Shown here: positions 1-8,681 of the stretch, one piece after another
Position numbering within the stretch: position 1 is the stretch's first letter
Layout: each line of letters starts with the position of its first letter
DNA from: Streptomyces marincola
Lineage (GTDB): Bacteria > Actinomycetota > Actinomycetes > Streptomycetales > Streptomycetaceae
Direction of reading: 5' to 3'
Assembly: GCF_020410765.1 (NCBI RefSeq)
Contig: NZ_CP084541.1
Coordinates: 2,486,001-2,550,000 of the forward strand
DNA: 64,000 bases
Program-made: the position numbers and the translations under genes
Notes under the pieces: generated by a model
Database searches by the model: none
What the model was told of the DNA's origin: nothing
What the model saw: only the letters and a program-made list of their open reading frames with translations

Positions 1-66
1 GCGGGGCAGGGGGCGCCCCCCGCGCCGCGTCGCGCGGTCGCGGCCCGGGCCATTCACACGCGCGCG

Positions 67-96
67 GGCGCGGGGCGGCCGGGGCCGCCCCGCGCC
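67..96 (-). terminator. GC-rich hairpin downstream of malic enzyme gene
   Basis: A perfect inverted repeat with 13-14 bp arms (left arm 67-80, right arm 83-96) and a 2-nt loop lies about 40 bp beyond the stop codon of the minus-strand malic enzyme gene. There is no clear T-tract, as is common for Streptomyces terminators, so termination is inferred from position and stem strength. Confidence 0.55.
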
Positions 97-137
97 GTCC
101 GCGCGGTCGCGGTGCCGGGCGCGGTGCGCCCGGCGGG

Positions 138-1541
138 TCAGGAGGCCTGGGCGGCCGACCTGACCGCGCCCGCGACGGCGCCCGAGACCTTCTCGTTGAA
201 GACGCTGGGCACGATGTAGTTGGCGTTCAGCTCGTCCTCGCCCACGACATCGGCCAGGGCGCGCGCGGCGGCCAGCATCATGTCGCTGCTCACGGTCTTC
301 GACTGGGCGTCGAGCAGGCCGCGGAAGACGCCGGGGAACACCAGCACGTTGTTGATCTGGTTGGGGAAGTCGGAGCGGCCGGTGGCCACCACGGCTGCCG
401 TCTGCCGGGCGACGGCCGGGTCGATCTCCGGGTCGGGGTTGGCGAGCGCGAAGACGATGGCCTGGTCCGCCATCGCGGCCACGTCCTCGGCGCCGAGGAC
501 GTCGGGCGCCGAGACGCCGATGAACACGTCCGCGCCCACCACGGCTTCCCGCAACGTCCCGGTGACGCCCTCGGGGTTGGTGTTGTCCGCGATCCAGCGC
601 AGCGGCGAATCGCCGTCCGCCGCGACGAGATCGCTGCGCCCGGCGTGCACCACGCCGTGGATGTCGGCCACCACCGTGTGCTTGACCCCGGCCGCGATCA
701 GCAGCTTGAGGATCGCCGTGCCGGCCGCGCCCGCCCCCGACATCACCACGCGGACCGAGCCGAGTTGCTTGCCGACCACGCGCAACGCGTTGTGCAGCGC
801 GGCGAGCACGACGATCGCGGTGCCGTGCTGGTCGTCGTGGAAGACCGGGATGTCCAGCGCCTCGCGCAGCCTGGCCTCGATCTCGAAGCAGCGCGGCGCC
901 GAGATGTCCTCCAGGTTGATGCCCGCGAAGCCGGGCGCGATGGCCTTCACGATCTCCACGATGGCGTCGGTGTCCTGGGTGTCCAGGCACAGCGGCCAGG
1001 CGTCGATGCCGGCGAACCGCTTGAACAGCGCGGCCTTGCCCTCCATCACCGGAAGCGCGGCGTGCGGGCCGATGTTGCCGAGGCCGAGCACGGCGGAGCC
1101 GTCGGTGACGACCGCGACGCTGTTGCGCTTGATCGTCAGCCGCCTGGCGTCCTCGGGATGCGCGGCGATCTGCGTGCACACGCGCGCGACGCCCGGCGTG
1201 TAGATCATCGACAGGTCATCGCGATTGCGAATCGGATGCTTGGACGCCATCTCGATCTTGCCGCCGAGATGCATGAGGAACGTCCGGTCGGAGACCTTGC
1301 CGAGCGCGACCCCCTCGATCCCGCGCAGTTTGGTGACGATCTCGTCCGCGTGCGCGGTCGACGTCGCCGCGATCGTGACGTCGATCCGTAGTTTCTCGTG
1401 CCCGGACGCGGTGACGTCGAGGCCGGTCACCGAACCACCGGAGGATTCCACGACGGTGGTGAGCTGGCTCACGGCCGTGCCGCTGACCGGAACCTCCAGC
1501 CGGACGGTCATCGAATACGAGACACTGGGCGCCGTTGCCAT
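138..1541 (-). CDS. Malic enzyme with N-terminal ACT-like domain
   Basis: This 467-aa protein should oxidatively decarboxylate malate to pyruvate in the cytosol, making NADH or NADPH. Roughly residues 10-85 resemble an ACT-type regulatory domain. The catalytic malic domain follows, with the conserved stretches IYTPGVARVC, a TDGSAVLGLGNIGP segment and FHDDQHGTAIV. A Rossmann domain containing GAGAAGTA comes next. Length and the ACT-catalytic-Rossmann order fit the actinobacterial short malic enzymes. The ATG start sits just before the ACT domain. Coenzyme preference cannot be read by eye. The gene stands alone with a strong hairpin after the stop. Confidence 0.93.
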   Translation of the reverse strand: MATAPSVSYSMTVRLEVPVSGTAVSQLTTVVESSGGSVTGLDVTASGHEKLRIDVTIAATSTAHADEIVTKLRGIEGVALGKVSDRTFLMHLGGKIEMASKHPIRNRDDLSMIYTPGVARVCTQIAAHPEDARRLTIKRNSVAVVTDGSAVLGLGNIGPHAALPVMEGKAALFKRFAGIDAWPLCLDTQDTDAIVEIVKAIAPGFAGINLEDISAPRCFEIEARLREALDIPVFHDDQHGTAIVVLAALHNALRVVGKQLGSVRVVMSGAGAAGTAILKLLIAAGVKHTVVADIHGVVHAGRSDLVAADGDSPLRWIADNTNPEGVTGTLREAVVGADVFIGVSAPDVLGAEDVAAMADQAIVFALANPDPEIDPAVARQTAAVVATGRSDFPNQINNVLVFPGVFRGLLDAQSKTVSSDMMLAAARALADVVGEDELNANYIVPSVFNEKVSGAVAGAVRSAAQAS

Positions 1542-1915
1542 GAGTCGACTTCCTTCACTTTCCCGATATCGCCCCCCAAGTCGCTGTCACCTTACGAGAG
1601 GCGACCGGTACGACGAAAGCCGGATCGGGAGGCCCGCGAGACCATTACGACCACAAGTACGACTAAACGTACGACCAGCGGGAAGTGCGGTGAGCGGCGG
1701 GGGCGGGCCGGGGGAAGCCGGAGAGCACGAACATACGCCCGCGGGGGACCCGCGGGCGGAAGCTGAGGACGCCGACCCGCCAGCTCGCCTCGCGGCAAGT
1801 GGTCGCTCGTAGCGACTATGGTTGGGCCCGGGGGCATGGAACGGGCCGGCGCCAATTCCAGGCTACCGCACTCACGCCCCTGGTCAACCGGCAACAAGAC
1901 GCAGGTCAGAGCCGG
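1542..1915. other. Intergenic region with TACGAC repeats and a hairpin
   Basis: This 374-bp gap separates two minus-strand genes and shows no credible ORF. The right part holds a perfect hairpin. The left part, upstream of the malic enzyme start, carries four copies of TACGAC at 1609, 1646, 1658 and 1670. The last three are spaced exactly 12 bp apart and could be regulator half-sites in the malic enzyme promoter. No promoter hexamers are convincing. Confidence 0.4.
1736..1758 (-). terminator. Hairpin downstream of helR-like gene
   Basis: Perfect 10-bp inverted repeat (1736-1745 and 1749-1758) with a 3-nt loop, about 160 bp beyond the helicase stop codon on the minus strand. It has no T-run. 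Confidence 0.45.
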
Positions 1916-4279
1916 TCAGGAGGCATCCGCCGGGACGGGCGGCCCGTCCCCCGCGGGAACGAGCAGCGCGGGCACCCCGTCGGCGCCGGGCCGGTCGGCC
2001 GGTCCCGAGAGCACCGTCAGGCGCTGCGTGGCGCGGGTGAGCGCCACGTAGAGCACGCGGGGGCCCGCCGGGGACTCGCCGGCGATCTCGGCGGGCGCGA
2101 CGACCAGGGTGGCGTCGTATTCGAGCCCCTTGGCCTCCAGGCTGCCGAGCACCACGAGCCGTTCGTCGCCGCCGGTGCGCCCTTCGCCGCCGTCCGCGAA
2201 CCAGCCGGCCGCCAGCTCCCTGCGGGCCATGGGAACGATCACCCCGACCGTGCCAGGCACATCGCCGAGCAGCCGGCCGGCCTCCGCGCGCACGGCGTCG
2301 GCCGTCTCCCCGCCCCACCACGCGTCCTCGCCCGGCGCCAGGACCGTGGTGAACCGCGGCTCCACGCCGGTCTCGCGCACCGCGCGCGGCGGGCGCGCGT
2401 CCGCCGCGGCGCGCCGGCGCACGACGTCGGCGACGCGCGCGATCTCGGCGGGGTTGCGGTAGTTGACCGTGAGCTCGAACGTCCTGCGGGACCGGCCGCC
2501 CAGCACCGCGTCCTTCTCCGCCGCCGCCTCCTCGGGCGCGTACCACGAACTCTGCGCCGGGTCACCGACGATCGTCCAGGTCGCCTGTCTGCCCCTGCGG
2601 CCGACCATCCGCCACTGCATCGGCGTGAGGTCCTGCGCCTCGTCGACGATGACGTGCGCGTAGTCGACCCGCTCCGTCTCGCGTTCCCGCGCCTGCCGCG
2701 CCCCGGCCATCCGGTCCGCGTACGTGGTGACCTCAGCGAGCCCGGTCAACTGGTCGAGCGGGTCGGCCTCGCGCGGGCGCACCGGCTTCGGCGGTGTGCC
2801 GAGGATGCCGCGCAGCTCGTCGAGCAGCGCCACGTCGTGCGCGGAGAGCCCGCCGCCCTCGGGCGTCACGCGGCGCAGCGAGCGCGCGACCGCCTGGACG
2901 CGGCCGTGCGGCAGCAGCCGCCGCGCCCAGCGGGCCAGCCGCCGTTCGTCCGCCATCGCGCGGAGCACGGTGAGCGGGGTGATCTCCGGCCACCAGGCGT
3001 CGAGGAAGGCGAGGAAGGACTCCTCGGTCCCGATGTCCTCGTTGAACGCCTCGCGCGCCTCGGCCGCCAGCGCCGCGTCGGGGTAGCGCCCGGCGGCGGG
3101 CGACGCCTCCCACAGCGCGTCGAGCAGCAGCCTTCTGGCGCGCGGGCGCAGCAGGTTGACGGGTGCCGTGCCGCCGAGGGCCTGCTGCCTGACGCGGTCG
3201 AGCGCGGCCTTGTCCAGCTCGACGCGGCGGCCGAAGGCGACCACGCGCAGCTGTTTCGGCGCCCCGGGCGCCTGGAGCACACCGCGCGCCGCCCGGTGCA
3301 GCACGCGCGCCATGACGGCCGAGCCCTTCACGTGGGCCACGGCCTGGTCGTCGTAGGCGTCGGCCGTGACCCCGTCGACCAGCGAGCCGAGCGCGCGGAT
3401 GGCGACCTGGCCCTCCTCGCCGAGCGCGGGCAGCACGCCCTCGGTGTACGAGACGAGCAGCGGGGTGGGGCTGACGACGAGGATGCCGCCCGCGTACTTG
3501 CGCCGGTTCTGGTAGAGCAGGTAGGCGGCGCGGTGCAGGGCGACGGCGGTCTTGCCGGTGCCGGGGCCGCCGGTGACCTCCGTGACCGACCCGGCGGGCG
3601 CGCGGATCACCTCGTCCTGCTCGGCCTGGATGGAGGCGACGATGTCCGTCATGCGGTGGCCGCGGGCCCGGCCGAGCGCCGCCATCAGCGCGCCGTCGCC
3701 GATCACCGGCAGCTCCGCGCCGTCGCACAGCGCCCGCAACTCCGGGCGCAGCAGGTCGTCCTCGACCCCGAGCACGCGGCGGCCCCTGCTGCGGATGACG
3801 CGCCGGCGCACGACCCGGCCGGGCGCGACCGGTGTGGCCCGGTAGAACGGCGCGGCGGCCGGCGCCCGCCAGTCGATGACCAGCGGCACGTAGTCGGCGT
3901 CGAGCACGCCGAGCCGGCCGATGTGCAGGGTCTCCGCGATGTCCGCGACCCGGGCGCCGTCCTCCTCGCGCACCGCGTCGTCCGCGGGTTCGACCGAGGT
4001 CTGGGCGCCGTCGGGGCCGCGGGTGCCGTCCTTGCCCGCGAGGAGGTCGATGCGGCCGAAGAGGAAGTCCTCGAACTCGTTGTTCAGGCGCGCCAGGTGG
4101 CGCCCGGCGGTGAACACCTGCGCATCGCGCTCCGCGAGCGCCCCCGGAGTACCGATCTGGACCCGGCTCGCGGCGTCCGCCATCAGGTATTCGGCCTCGT
4201 CGATCTTCTCGGCCAGCCGCCGGTAGACGGTGTCGAGATGCCGCTGCTCGTCGCGAATCTCCCGGTCCCGCACGTCCAA
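1916..4279 (-). CDS. helR: HelD/HelR-type RNA polymerase-associated UvrD-like ATPase
   Basis: This superfamily 1 helicase-like protein is about 787 aa. A coiled-coil N-terminal region (about residues 10-75, with the family-typical NEFEDFLFGRIDLL) is followed by Walker A GGPGTGKT near residue 238. Later come DEAQD near residue 541, VNYRNPAEIA, and the motif VI-like LYVALTRATQRL. Members of the HelD/HelR family remove stalled RNA polymerase from DNA, and HelR types also protect it from rifamycins. I chose TTG at 4279, 9 nt after AGAAGGGGG. GTG at 4273 is an alternative. The open frame continues to 4837, but that part lies opposite nnaR and is not family-like. I see no obvious rifamycin-associated element upstream. 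The choice of HelR over plain HelD is by inference. Confidence 0.85.
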   Translation of the reverse strand: MDVRDREIRDEQRHLDTVYRRLAEKIDEAEYLMADAASRVQIGTPGALAERDAQVFTAGRHLARLNNEFEDFLFGRIDLLAGKDGTRGPDGAQTSVEPADDAVREEDGARVADIAETLHIGRLGVLDADYVPLVIDWRAPAAAPFYRATPVAPGRVVRRRVIRSRGRRVLGVEDDLLRPELRALCDGAELPVIGDGALMAALGRARGHRMTDIVASIQAEQDEVIRAPAGSVTEVTGGPGTGKTAVALHRAAYLLYQNRRKYAGGILVVSPTPLLVSYTEGVLPALGEEGQVAIRALGSLVDGVTADAYDDQAVAHVKGSAVMARVLHRAARGVLQAPGAPKQLRVVAFGRRVELDKAALDRVRQQALGGTAPVNLLRPRARRLLLDALWEASPAAGRYPDAALAAEAREAFNEDIGTEESFLAFLDAWWPEITPLTVLRAMADERRLARWARRLLPHGRVQAVARSLRRVTPEGGGLSAHDVALLDELRGILGTPPKPVRPREADPLDQLTGLAEVTTYADRMAGARQARERETERVDYAHVIVDEAQDLTPMQWRMVGRRGRQATWTIVGDPAQSSWYAPEEAAAEKDAVLGGRSRRTFELTVNYRNPAEIARVADVVRRRAAADARPPRAVRETGVEPRFTTVLAPGEDAWWGGETADAVRAEAGRLLGDVPGTVGVIVPMARRELAAGWFADGGEGRTGGDERLVVLGSLEAKGLEYDATLVVAPAEIAGESPAGPRVLYVALTRATQRLTVLSGPADRPGADGVPALLVPAGDGPPVPADAS

Positions 4280-4327
4280 CGCTTTCGGCCCCCTTCTGAC
4301 GGTCGGCAGGGCAGCGGTCCACCGTAC

Positions 4328-4358
4328 GTCAGGCCGGGGCCGCGCGCGCGGCCCTGAC
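4328..4358. other. Interrupted palindrome upstream of helR-like gene
   Basis: GTCAGG at 4328-4333 pairs with CCTGAC at 4353-4358, and most of the GC-rich interior also pairs. It lies about 50 bp upstream of the helicase start and 140 bp past the nnaR stop, so it may terminate nnaR or be an operator. Confidence 0.35.
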
Positions 4359-4497
4359 ACGTGCGCCCGGCGGCCGGTGCCCCACGCTCCCCGGCGCCCG
4401 CCGCGGAGCACCGCGGATCGGCACGGACCACCGGGGGAACCGAAGAGTACCCGCACCCTCCGACAGCCGCGGCGGTCCGTGACGGCCGCCCGCGCCC

Positions 4498-5811
4498 TCA
4501 GTCCCCGTACTTCTCCCCGCCGGGCGCCGCGTCCAGCGCCAGCCGGTACCCGCGTTTGACGACGGTGTGGATCAGCGCGGGCACGCCGAGGGCGGTGCGC
4601 AGCCTGGCCATCGCGCTCTCCACGGCGTGTTCGTCGCGGCCCGCGCCCGGCAGCGCGCGCAGCAGTTCCGCGCGCGGCACGACCCAGCCGGGACGCCGGG
4701 CGAGCAGCCGCAGCATCGCCATGCCGGCCGGGGGGACGGGCCGCAGCTCGCCGTCGACGACCACGGCGTGCCCGCGGATTTCGAGCGACCGTCCCGCGAC
4801 GGGCAAGGGCTGTGCGCGGCGCGGGAGTTCGGTGCACAGCAGCTGGACGAGCGGGCCGAGCCTGAACCGCTCGGGCTGGCGGGTGGGCACGTCGTGGGCC
4901 TGGAGCGGCAGTGCGGTGACCGGGCCGACGCAGGCGGCGAGCACGTCGTTGCGCAGCGCGGCGAGCAGGTCGTCGCGCACGCCGCGCTGCTCGGCCCGCC
5001 GCAGCACCGAGGCCGCGGCCGGGGCGCTGGTGAACGTCACGGCGTCAAGCGAACGGCTCACGACCGCGTCGATGAACCGGTCGAGCGGCGCCAGGTCCTC
5101 GGGAGGCATCCACCGGTAGACGGGCACGTCGACGACCTCGGCGCCCGCCTCGCGCAGCGCCTCGATGAAGCCGGGCAGCGGCTCGCCGTGCATCTGGAGG
5201 GCGACCCGGCGCCCGGCCACTCCCTCCTCCAGCATCCGCTGGAGGACCTCGGCCATGGACTCGGAAGCGGGCGACCAGTCCTCGGTCAGCCCCGCGGCCC
5301 GCACGGCCCCGCGCACCTTCGGGCCGCGGGCCAGCACCTCGGCGGTGCCGAGGGTCCGCAGCAGCTCCTCGCCGAGCCCCCAGCCGTCGGCCGCCTCGAT
5401 CCAGCCGCGGAAGCCGATGGCCGTGGTGGCCACGACGATGTCGGGGGCGTGGCCGATGAGGGCGCGGGTGGCGTCGAGGAGCTGGTCGTCGTCGGGCAGC
5501 GGAACGATGCGCAGCGCGGCGGCGTGCTGGACCTCGGCGCCGCGCCGCCGCAGCAGCGCGGACAGCTCGTCGGCGCGCCGGGCCGCGGTGACGCCCACGG
5601 TGAAGCCGTCGAGCGGCCTGATGTCCGTCGTGCGCCCGGGGCGCGCGGCGTCGGCCGGCCGCGCGCCCCCCGCAGCGTTCAGGTCCCCGTCCCGGGGCCG
5701 TTCTCCCGCCGGGTCCCGCCGCCCCGGTTCGCCCGGCCGCTGCCGTTCGTGCCGTCGCGCCTCGTCGCCAGGGTCCTTCCGCCGGGTCGCCGCCGTGTCC
5801 GCTGTGCCCAT
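4498..5811 (-). CDS. nnaR: NnaR-type nitrate/nitrite assimilation regulator (HemD-like plus winged helix)
   Basis: This 437-aa protein has two domains. About residues 65-310 match a uroporphyrinogen-III synthase (HemD) fold. About residues 345-430 form an OmpR/PhoB-type winged helix, ending in HTVVKRGYRLALD. S. coelicolor NnaR has this architecture and activates nitrate and nitrite assimilation genes together with GlnR. Annotation pipelines usually call it uroporphyrinogen-III synthase. The N-terminal 60 residues are charged and probably disordered. The gene lies downstream of narK on the same strand, 109 bp apart, with a perfect hairpin between them. The narK neighbour supports a regulatory role rather than heme synthesis, but residual enzyme activity cannot be excluded. 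Confidence 0.85.
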   Translation of the reverse strand: MGTADTAATRRKDPGDEARRHERQRPGEPGRRDPAGERPRDGDLNAAGGARPADAARPGRTTDIRPLDGFTVGVTAARRADELSALLRRRGAEVQHAAALRIVPLPDDDQLLDATRALIGHAPDIVVATTAIGFRGWIEAADGWGLGEELLRTLGTAEVLARGPKVRGAVRAAGLTEDWSPASESMAEVLQRMLEEGVAGRRVALQMHGEPLPGFIEALREAGAEVVDVPVYRWMPPEDLAPLDRFIDAVVSRSLDAVTFTSAPAAASVLRRAEQRGVRDDLLAALRNDVLAACVGPVTALPLQAHDVPTRQPERFRLGPLVQLLCTELPRRAQPLPVAGRSLEIRGHAVVVDGELRPVPPAGMAMLRLLARRPGWVVPRAELLRALPGAGRDEHAVESAMARLRTALGVPALIHTVVKRGYRLALDAAPGGEKYGD

Positions 5812-5842
5812 CCGCTCCGCCCAGGGTCGTGGTGCCGTGCCG

Positions 5843-5874
5843 CCGAGCCTGTCAACGCTCGATGACAGGCTCGG
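5843..5874 (-). promoter_or_regulatory. Perfect 12-bp inverted repeat between narK and nnaR
   Basis: Arms CCGAGCCTGTCA (5843-5854) and its complement (5863-5874) flank an 8-nt loop, 32 bp upstream of the nnaR start and 46 bp past the narK stop. On the minus strand it could act as an intercistronic attenuator or terminator. As DNA it could be an operator, for example for NnaR autoregulation. Confidence 0.5.
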
Positions 5875-5920
5875 TGCTCCATGATTTCCCGGGCGTTACG
5901 CCCGCTCACCGCCGCGCCGC

Positions 5921-7318
5921 TCACACTCCCACGTACGCGTGCCGTTCCTCGGCGCCCTCGCCGGTGCCCGCGCCGCGCGCGACAGGCCCCGCCGGGCGCG
6001 CGGGGCGGCGCAGGTATACGGCCCAGGTGACCGCGAAACACGCGGCGTAGAAGACGAGGAACGAGGCGAACGCCCCCGTGCCCGTGCCGGTGGCCTGGAA
6101 CGACTGCCGGAAGGCCAGGTTGATGCCGAGCCCGCCCAGCGCGCCGACGGCGCCGATGAGCCCGATGGCCGCGCCGGACAGGCGGCGGCCCCAGGCGTCG
6201 GCGTCCTCGCCGGTCAGGCCCTTGGCCAGCGCCTTGGCCCGGTAGATCCCGGGGATCATCTTGTACGTCGAGCCGTTGCCGAGGCCGCTGAGCACGAACA
6301 GGGCGATGAACCCGACGAGGAACACCGGCAGCGACTCGGCCGCCGAGGCGACGATCACCACACCGGTCGCCGCCGCCATGCCCGCGAAGGTGGCCAGGGT
6401 GATGCGGGCCCCGCCGAACCGGTCCGCCCAGTACCCGCCGAGCGGCCGGATGAGGGAGCCGAGCAGCGGCCCGATGAACGTGATCGACGCGGCCTGGAGC
6501 GGCGTGCGGTCGAACTGGTTCTGGAGCACCAGGCCGAAGGCGAAGCTGTAGCCGATGAACGAGCCGAACGTGCCGATGTACAGGAACGACATGATCCAGG
6601 TGTGACCGTCCCTGACCGATTCCCGGGCGGCGCCGGTGTCGTTCCTGACCGGTGCGAGGTTGTCCATGTAACGCCAGGCGAGGAACGCGGCCAGGACGAT
6701 CAGCGGCGTGTAGACCGCGAGCAGCACCCGCGGCTCGCCGTCGCCCGCGGTCGCGATGACCAGCAGGCCGACCAGCTGGATCACCGGCACGCCGATGTTG
6801 CCGCCGCCCGCGTTCAGGCCCAGGGCCCAGCCCTTCTTGCGGAGCGGGAAGAAGGAGTTGATGTTGGTCATGGAGGACGCGAAGTTGCCGCCGCCGACGC
6901 CGGTGAGCATCGCGACCAGCATGAACGTCGTGTAGGAGGTGCCCGGCTCCATCACGAGGAACGCCGCCGCCGTCGGCAGCAGGAGCATCGACGCGGACAC
7001 CACCGTCCAGTTCCGCCCGCCGAACCTGGCCACGGCGAACGTGTAGGGCACCCGGACCACGGCCCCGACCAGCGTGGCCACCGAGACCAGGAAGAACTTC
7101 CCGGCCGCGTCGATGCCGTACTCGGGCCCCATGAACAGCACGAGCACCGACCACAGGGTCCAGATGGAGAAGCCGATGTGCTCGGAGATGATCGAGAAGA
7201 GGAGGTTGCGGCGGGCGATCCGCTCGCCCTTCTCGCGCCAGAAGCGCTCGTCCTCCGGGTCCCACTCGTCGATCCAGCGGCCCCCTCGTCGGGTGGCGGC
7301 GGGCTCGGGAACTGTCAT
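5921..7318 (-). CDS. narK: NarK-type nitrate/nitrite transporter (MFS, NNP family)
   Basis: This 465-aa polytopic membrane protein moves nitrate and/or nitrite across the cytoplasmic membrane. It has about 12 hydrophobic segments and the NNP glycine-rich signatures, including NINSFFPLRKKGWALGLNAG followed by GGNIGVP. The N-terminal WIDEWDPEDERFWREKG stretch is typical of actinobacterial NarK. The ATG at 7318 is preceded by GGAGGCGCC, whereas the open frame extends about 90 Arg/Pro-rich residues further upstream, which I discard. nnaR follows downstream, and a GlnR-like box lies 76-102 bp upstream, so expression should respond to nitrogen supply. Direction of transport is not evident from sequence. 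Confidence 0.93.
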   Translation of the reverse strand: MTVPEPAATRRGGRWIDEWDPEDERFWREKGERIARRNLLFSIISEHIGFSIWTLWSVLVLFMGPEYGIDAAGKFFLVSVATLVGAVVRVPYTFAVARFGGRNWTVVSASMLLLPTAAAFLVMEPGTSYTTFMLVAMLTGVGGGNFASSMTNINSFFPLRKKGWALGLNAGGGNIGVPVIQLVGLLVIATAGDGEPRVLLAVYTPLIVLAAFLAWRYMDNLAPVRNDTGAARESVRDGHTWIMSFLYIGTFGSFIGYSFAFGLVLQNQFDRTPLQAASITFIGPLLGSLIRPLGGYWADRFGGARITLATFAGMAAATGVVIVASAAESLPVFLVGFIALFVLSGLGNGSTYKMIPGIYRAKALAKGLTGEDADAWGRRLSGAAIGLIGAVGALGGLGINLAFRQSFQATGTGTGAFASFLVFYAACFAVTWAVYLRRPARPAGPVARGAGTGEGAEERHAYVGV

Positions 7319-7657
7319 GGCGCCTCCAGCGATGGTCGGGGGTCGTGCTCCGCCCGAAGGTAGGGAGGCCGCGTTTCGGCCCTGTGGCGTGAGGTGACAC
7401 GAACGAAACCTTGCTCTCACCAGGGGGCGGGACCCGCCGTGAGCGGCCCGGCGCGGCCCCGTCGGACGGCCGCGCGGCGGGCGGCGCCGGGCGGCCGGGG
7501 GACCCGCCGGGCCGCGCTCGCCCGGCCGGGTGAGGCGCCGGGCCGCGCGCGCCGGAGCGCGGGCAGCCGCGGGCGCCGGGCGCGGACCGCGCACGCGCGG
7601 ACGCCGGCGGGCTCGCAGGGGGCGCTGGCGGGGCGCAACGGACGGCGGCGGACGGGC
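7319..7657. other. Intergenic region containing the narK promoter
   Basis: This 339-bp gap lies between the narK start and the DUF1015 stop, both on the minus strand. The part next to narK carries the GlnR-like site. The rest (about 7440-7657) is GC-rich with no ORF or repeat that I can support. Confidence 0.5.
7394..7420 (-). promoter_or_regulatory. Putative GlnR binding site upstream of narK
   Basis: On the + strand GTGAC (7394-7398), 6 nt, GAAAC (7405-7409), 6 nt, CTCAC (7416-7420) reproduces the GlnR a-b-a spacing gTnAC-n6-GaAAC-n6-gTnAC. Only the first base of the third half-site differs. It lies upstream of narK, a known type of GlnR target, and near nnaR, whose product cooperates with GlnR. 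Confidence 0.65.
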
Positions 7658-8668
7658 TCAGGCGGACGGCAGGCGGCCGATCCTGCCCGGCAGGGGCAGC
7701 GGCCCCAGGGACGTGCTCTTGGGCGGCATGCCGGCGCCGCTGGCCGCGCCCGACCAGATCTGCTCCCAGGTCGGCGGCGGGAGGATGAGCCCGACCTCGC
7801 CCGGGCCCGGGTGGTCGCTGGTGTAGCGGGGCGCCGCCTGGATGCCCTGGTCCTCGCACAGCACGGGGATCAGCACGTGGTCGCTGATGGCCGCGGGCAG
7901 CTCCACCCACTCGGGCGGCAGGAAGCGCAGCCGGCCCGCCATCGCCGCGGGCGATATCTCGGACAGCGACCACACCCGGCCGCCGCCGGTGAGCAGGAAC
8001 GTGCCGGGCCGCGGCGCGGGCGGGGCGCCGGGCGGGTGCAGGTCGACGCGCGCGATGCCCGCCGCGGTGCGCACGGCCCGTTCGATGTCGAGGCCGGGCA
8101 CGACCCGGTGCGTGGCGGCCAGCGTCAGCGGGTAGTGCCTGTGGTCGACCACCAGGGCGAGCAGCCGGTCCGCCACCGCGCCCGGGTGGGCGCGGTGCAG
8201 CCGCCGCGCGGCCTCAAGCCGGTGGTGGCCGTCGGCGAGCAGCACCGGCGGCAGGGCCGGCGGATGCGCGGTCCAGGTGGCGGCGCAGGCCCACAGGCGC
8301 TGCGTGCCGCCCTCGGGCGTGACCAGCTCCTGGTCGGCCGGGCCCGCGATCGTCTGCTCGATGCACGCCTCGAACGGGCTCAGGTCGGGCGCCGCGAGCA
8401 GCAGGGGCTCGATGCTGCCGCCGCGTTCCTTCAGCAACCGCGCCTGGAAGCGCACATCCGCGTCCGCGACCTGCTGGTGGCGCAGCACGTGCCCGCTCTC
8501 CACCCCGTGCAGGCCCAGGGCACCGATGACACCGCGCTGTTCGACACGGCCGAGCACGTCGCGGCGTTCCAGCACGTAGTAGCTGGGGCGGCCCAGCGGG
8601 CGGGCGAGCACGCCGTGGAAGGGGAGGAGCAGGTCAGTCCGTGGGGCCGGGGTCCTCGGCGGGACCAA
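7658..8668 (-). CDS. DUF1015 family protein
   Basis: This protein is about 336 aa. Family marks are the central LLADGHHRLEAA motif and the C-terminal MPPKSTSLGPLPLPG, equivalent to the DUF1015 MPxKSTxFxPK ending. DUF1015 is distantly related to the ParB/sulfiredoxin-like fold, in which some members are free-serine kinases. No activity can be assigned here. The start is uncertain: the frame stays open to 8854 but overlaps the ATP-grasp gene, so I chose TTG at 8668, 14 bp after the ATP-grasp stop. Translation is probably coupled to that gene. It is the last gene of the peptide/ATP-grasp operon. Confidence 0.75.
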   Translation of the reverse strand: MVPPRTPAPRTDLLLPFHGVLARPLGRPSYYVLERRDVLGRVEQRGVIGALGLHGVESGHVLRHQQVADADVRFQARLLKERGGSIEPLLLAAPDLSPFEACIEQTIAGPADQELVTPEGGTQRLWACAATWTAHPPALPPVLLADGHHRLEAARRLHRAHPGAVADRLLALVVDHRHYPLTLAATHRVVPGLDIERAVRTAAGIARVDLHPPGAPPAPRPGTFLLTGGGRVWSLSEISPAAMAGRLRFLPPEWVELPAAISDHVLIPVLCEDQGIQAAPRYTSDHPGPGEVGLILPPPTWEQIWSGAASGAGMPPKSTSLGPLPLPGRIGRLPSA

Positions 8669-8681
8669 CTCGGGGAACTGC

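Noticed and set aside
4280..4497. Rifamycin-associated element upstream of the helicase
   Set aside because: I could not recognise the inverted-repeat consensus by eye; only an unrelated interrupted palindrome is present.
4280..4837. N-terminal extension of the helicase ORF upstream of 4279
   Set aside because: It is Arg/Ala-rich, lies opposite nnaR, and lacks similarity to the HelD/HelR N-terminus, which begins at the coiled coil.
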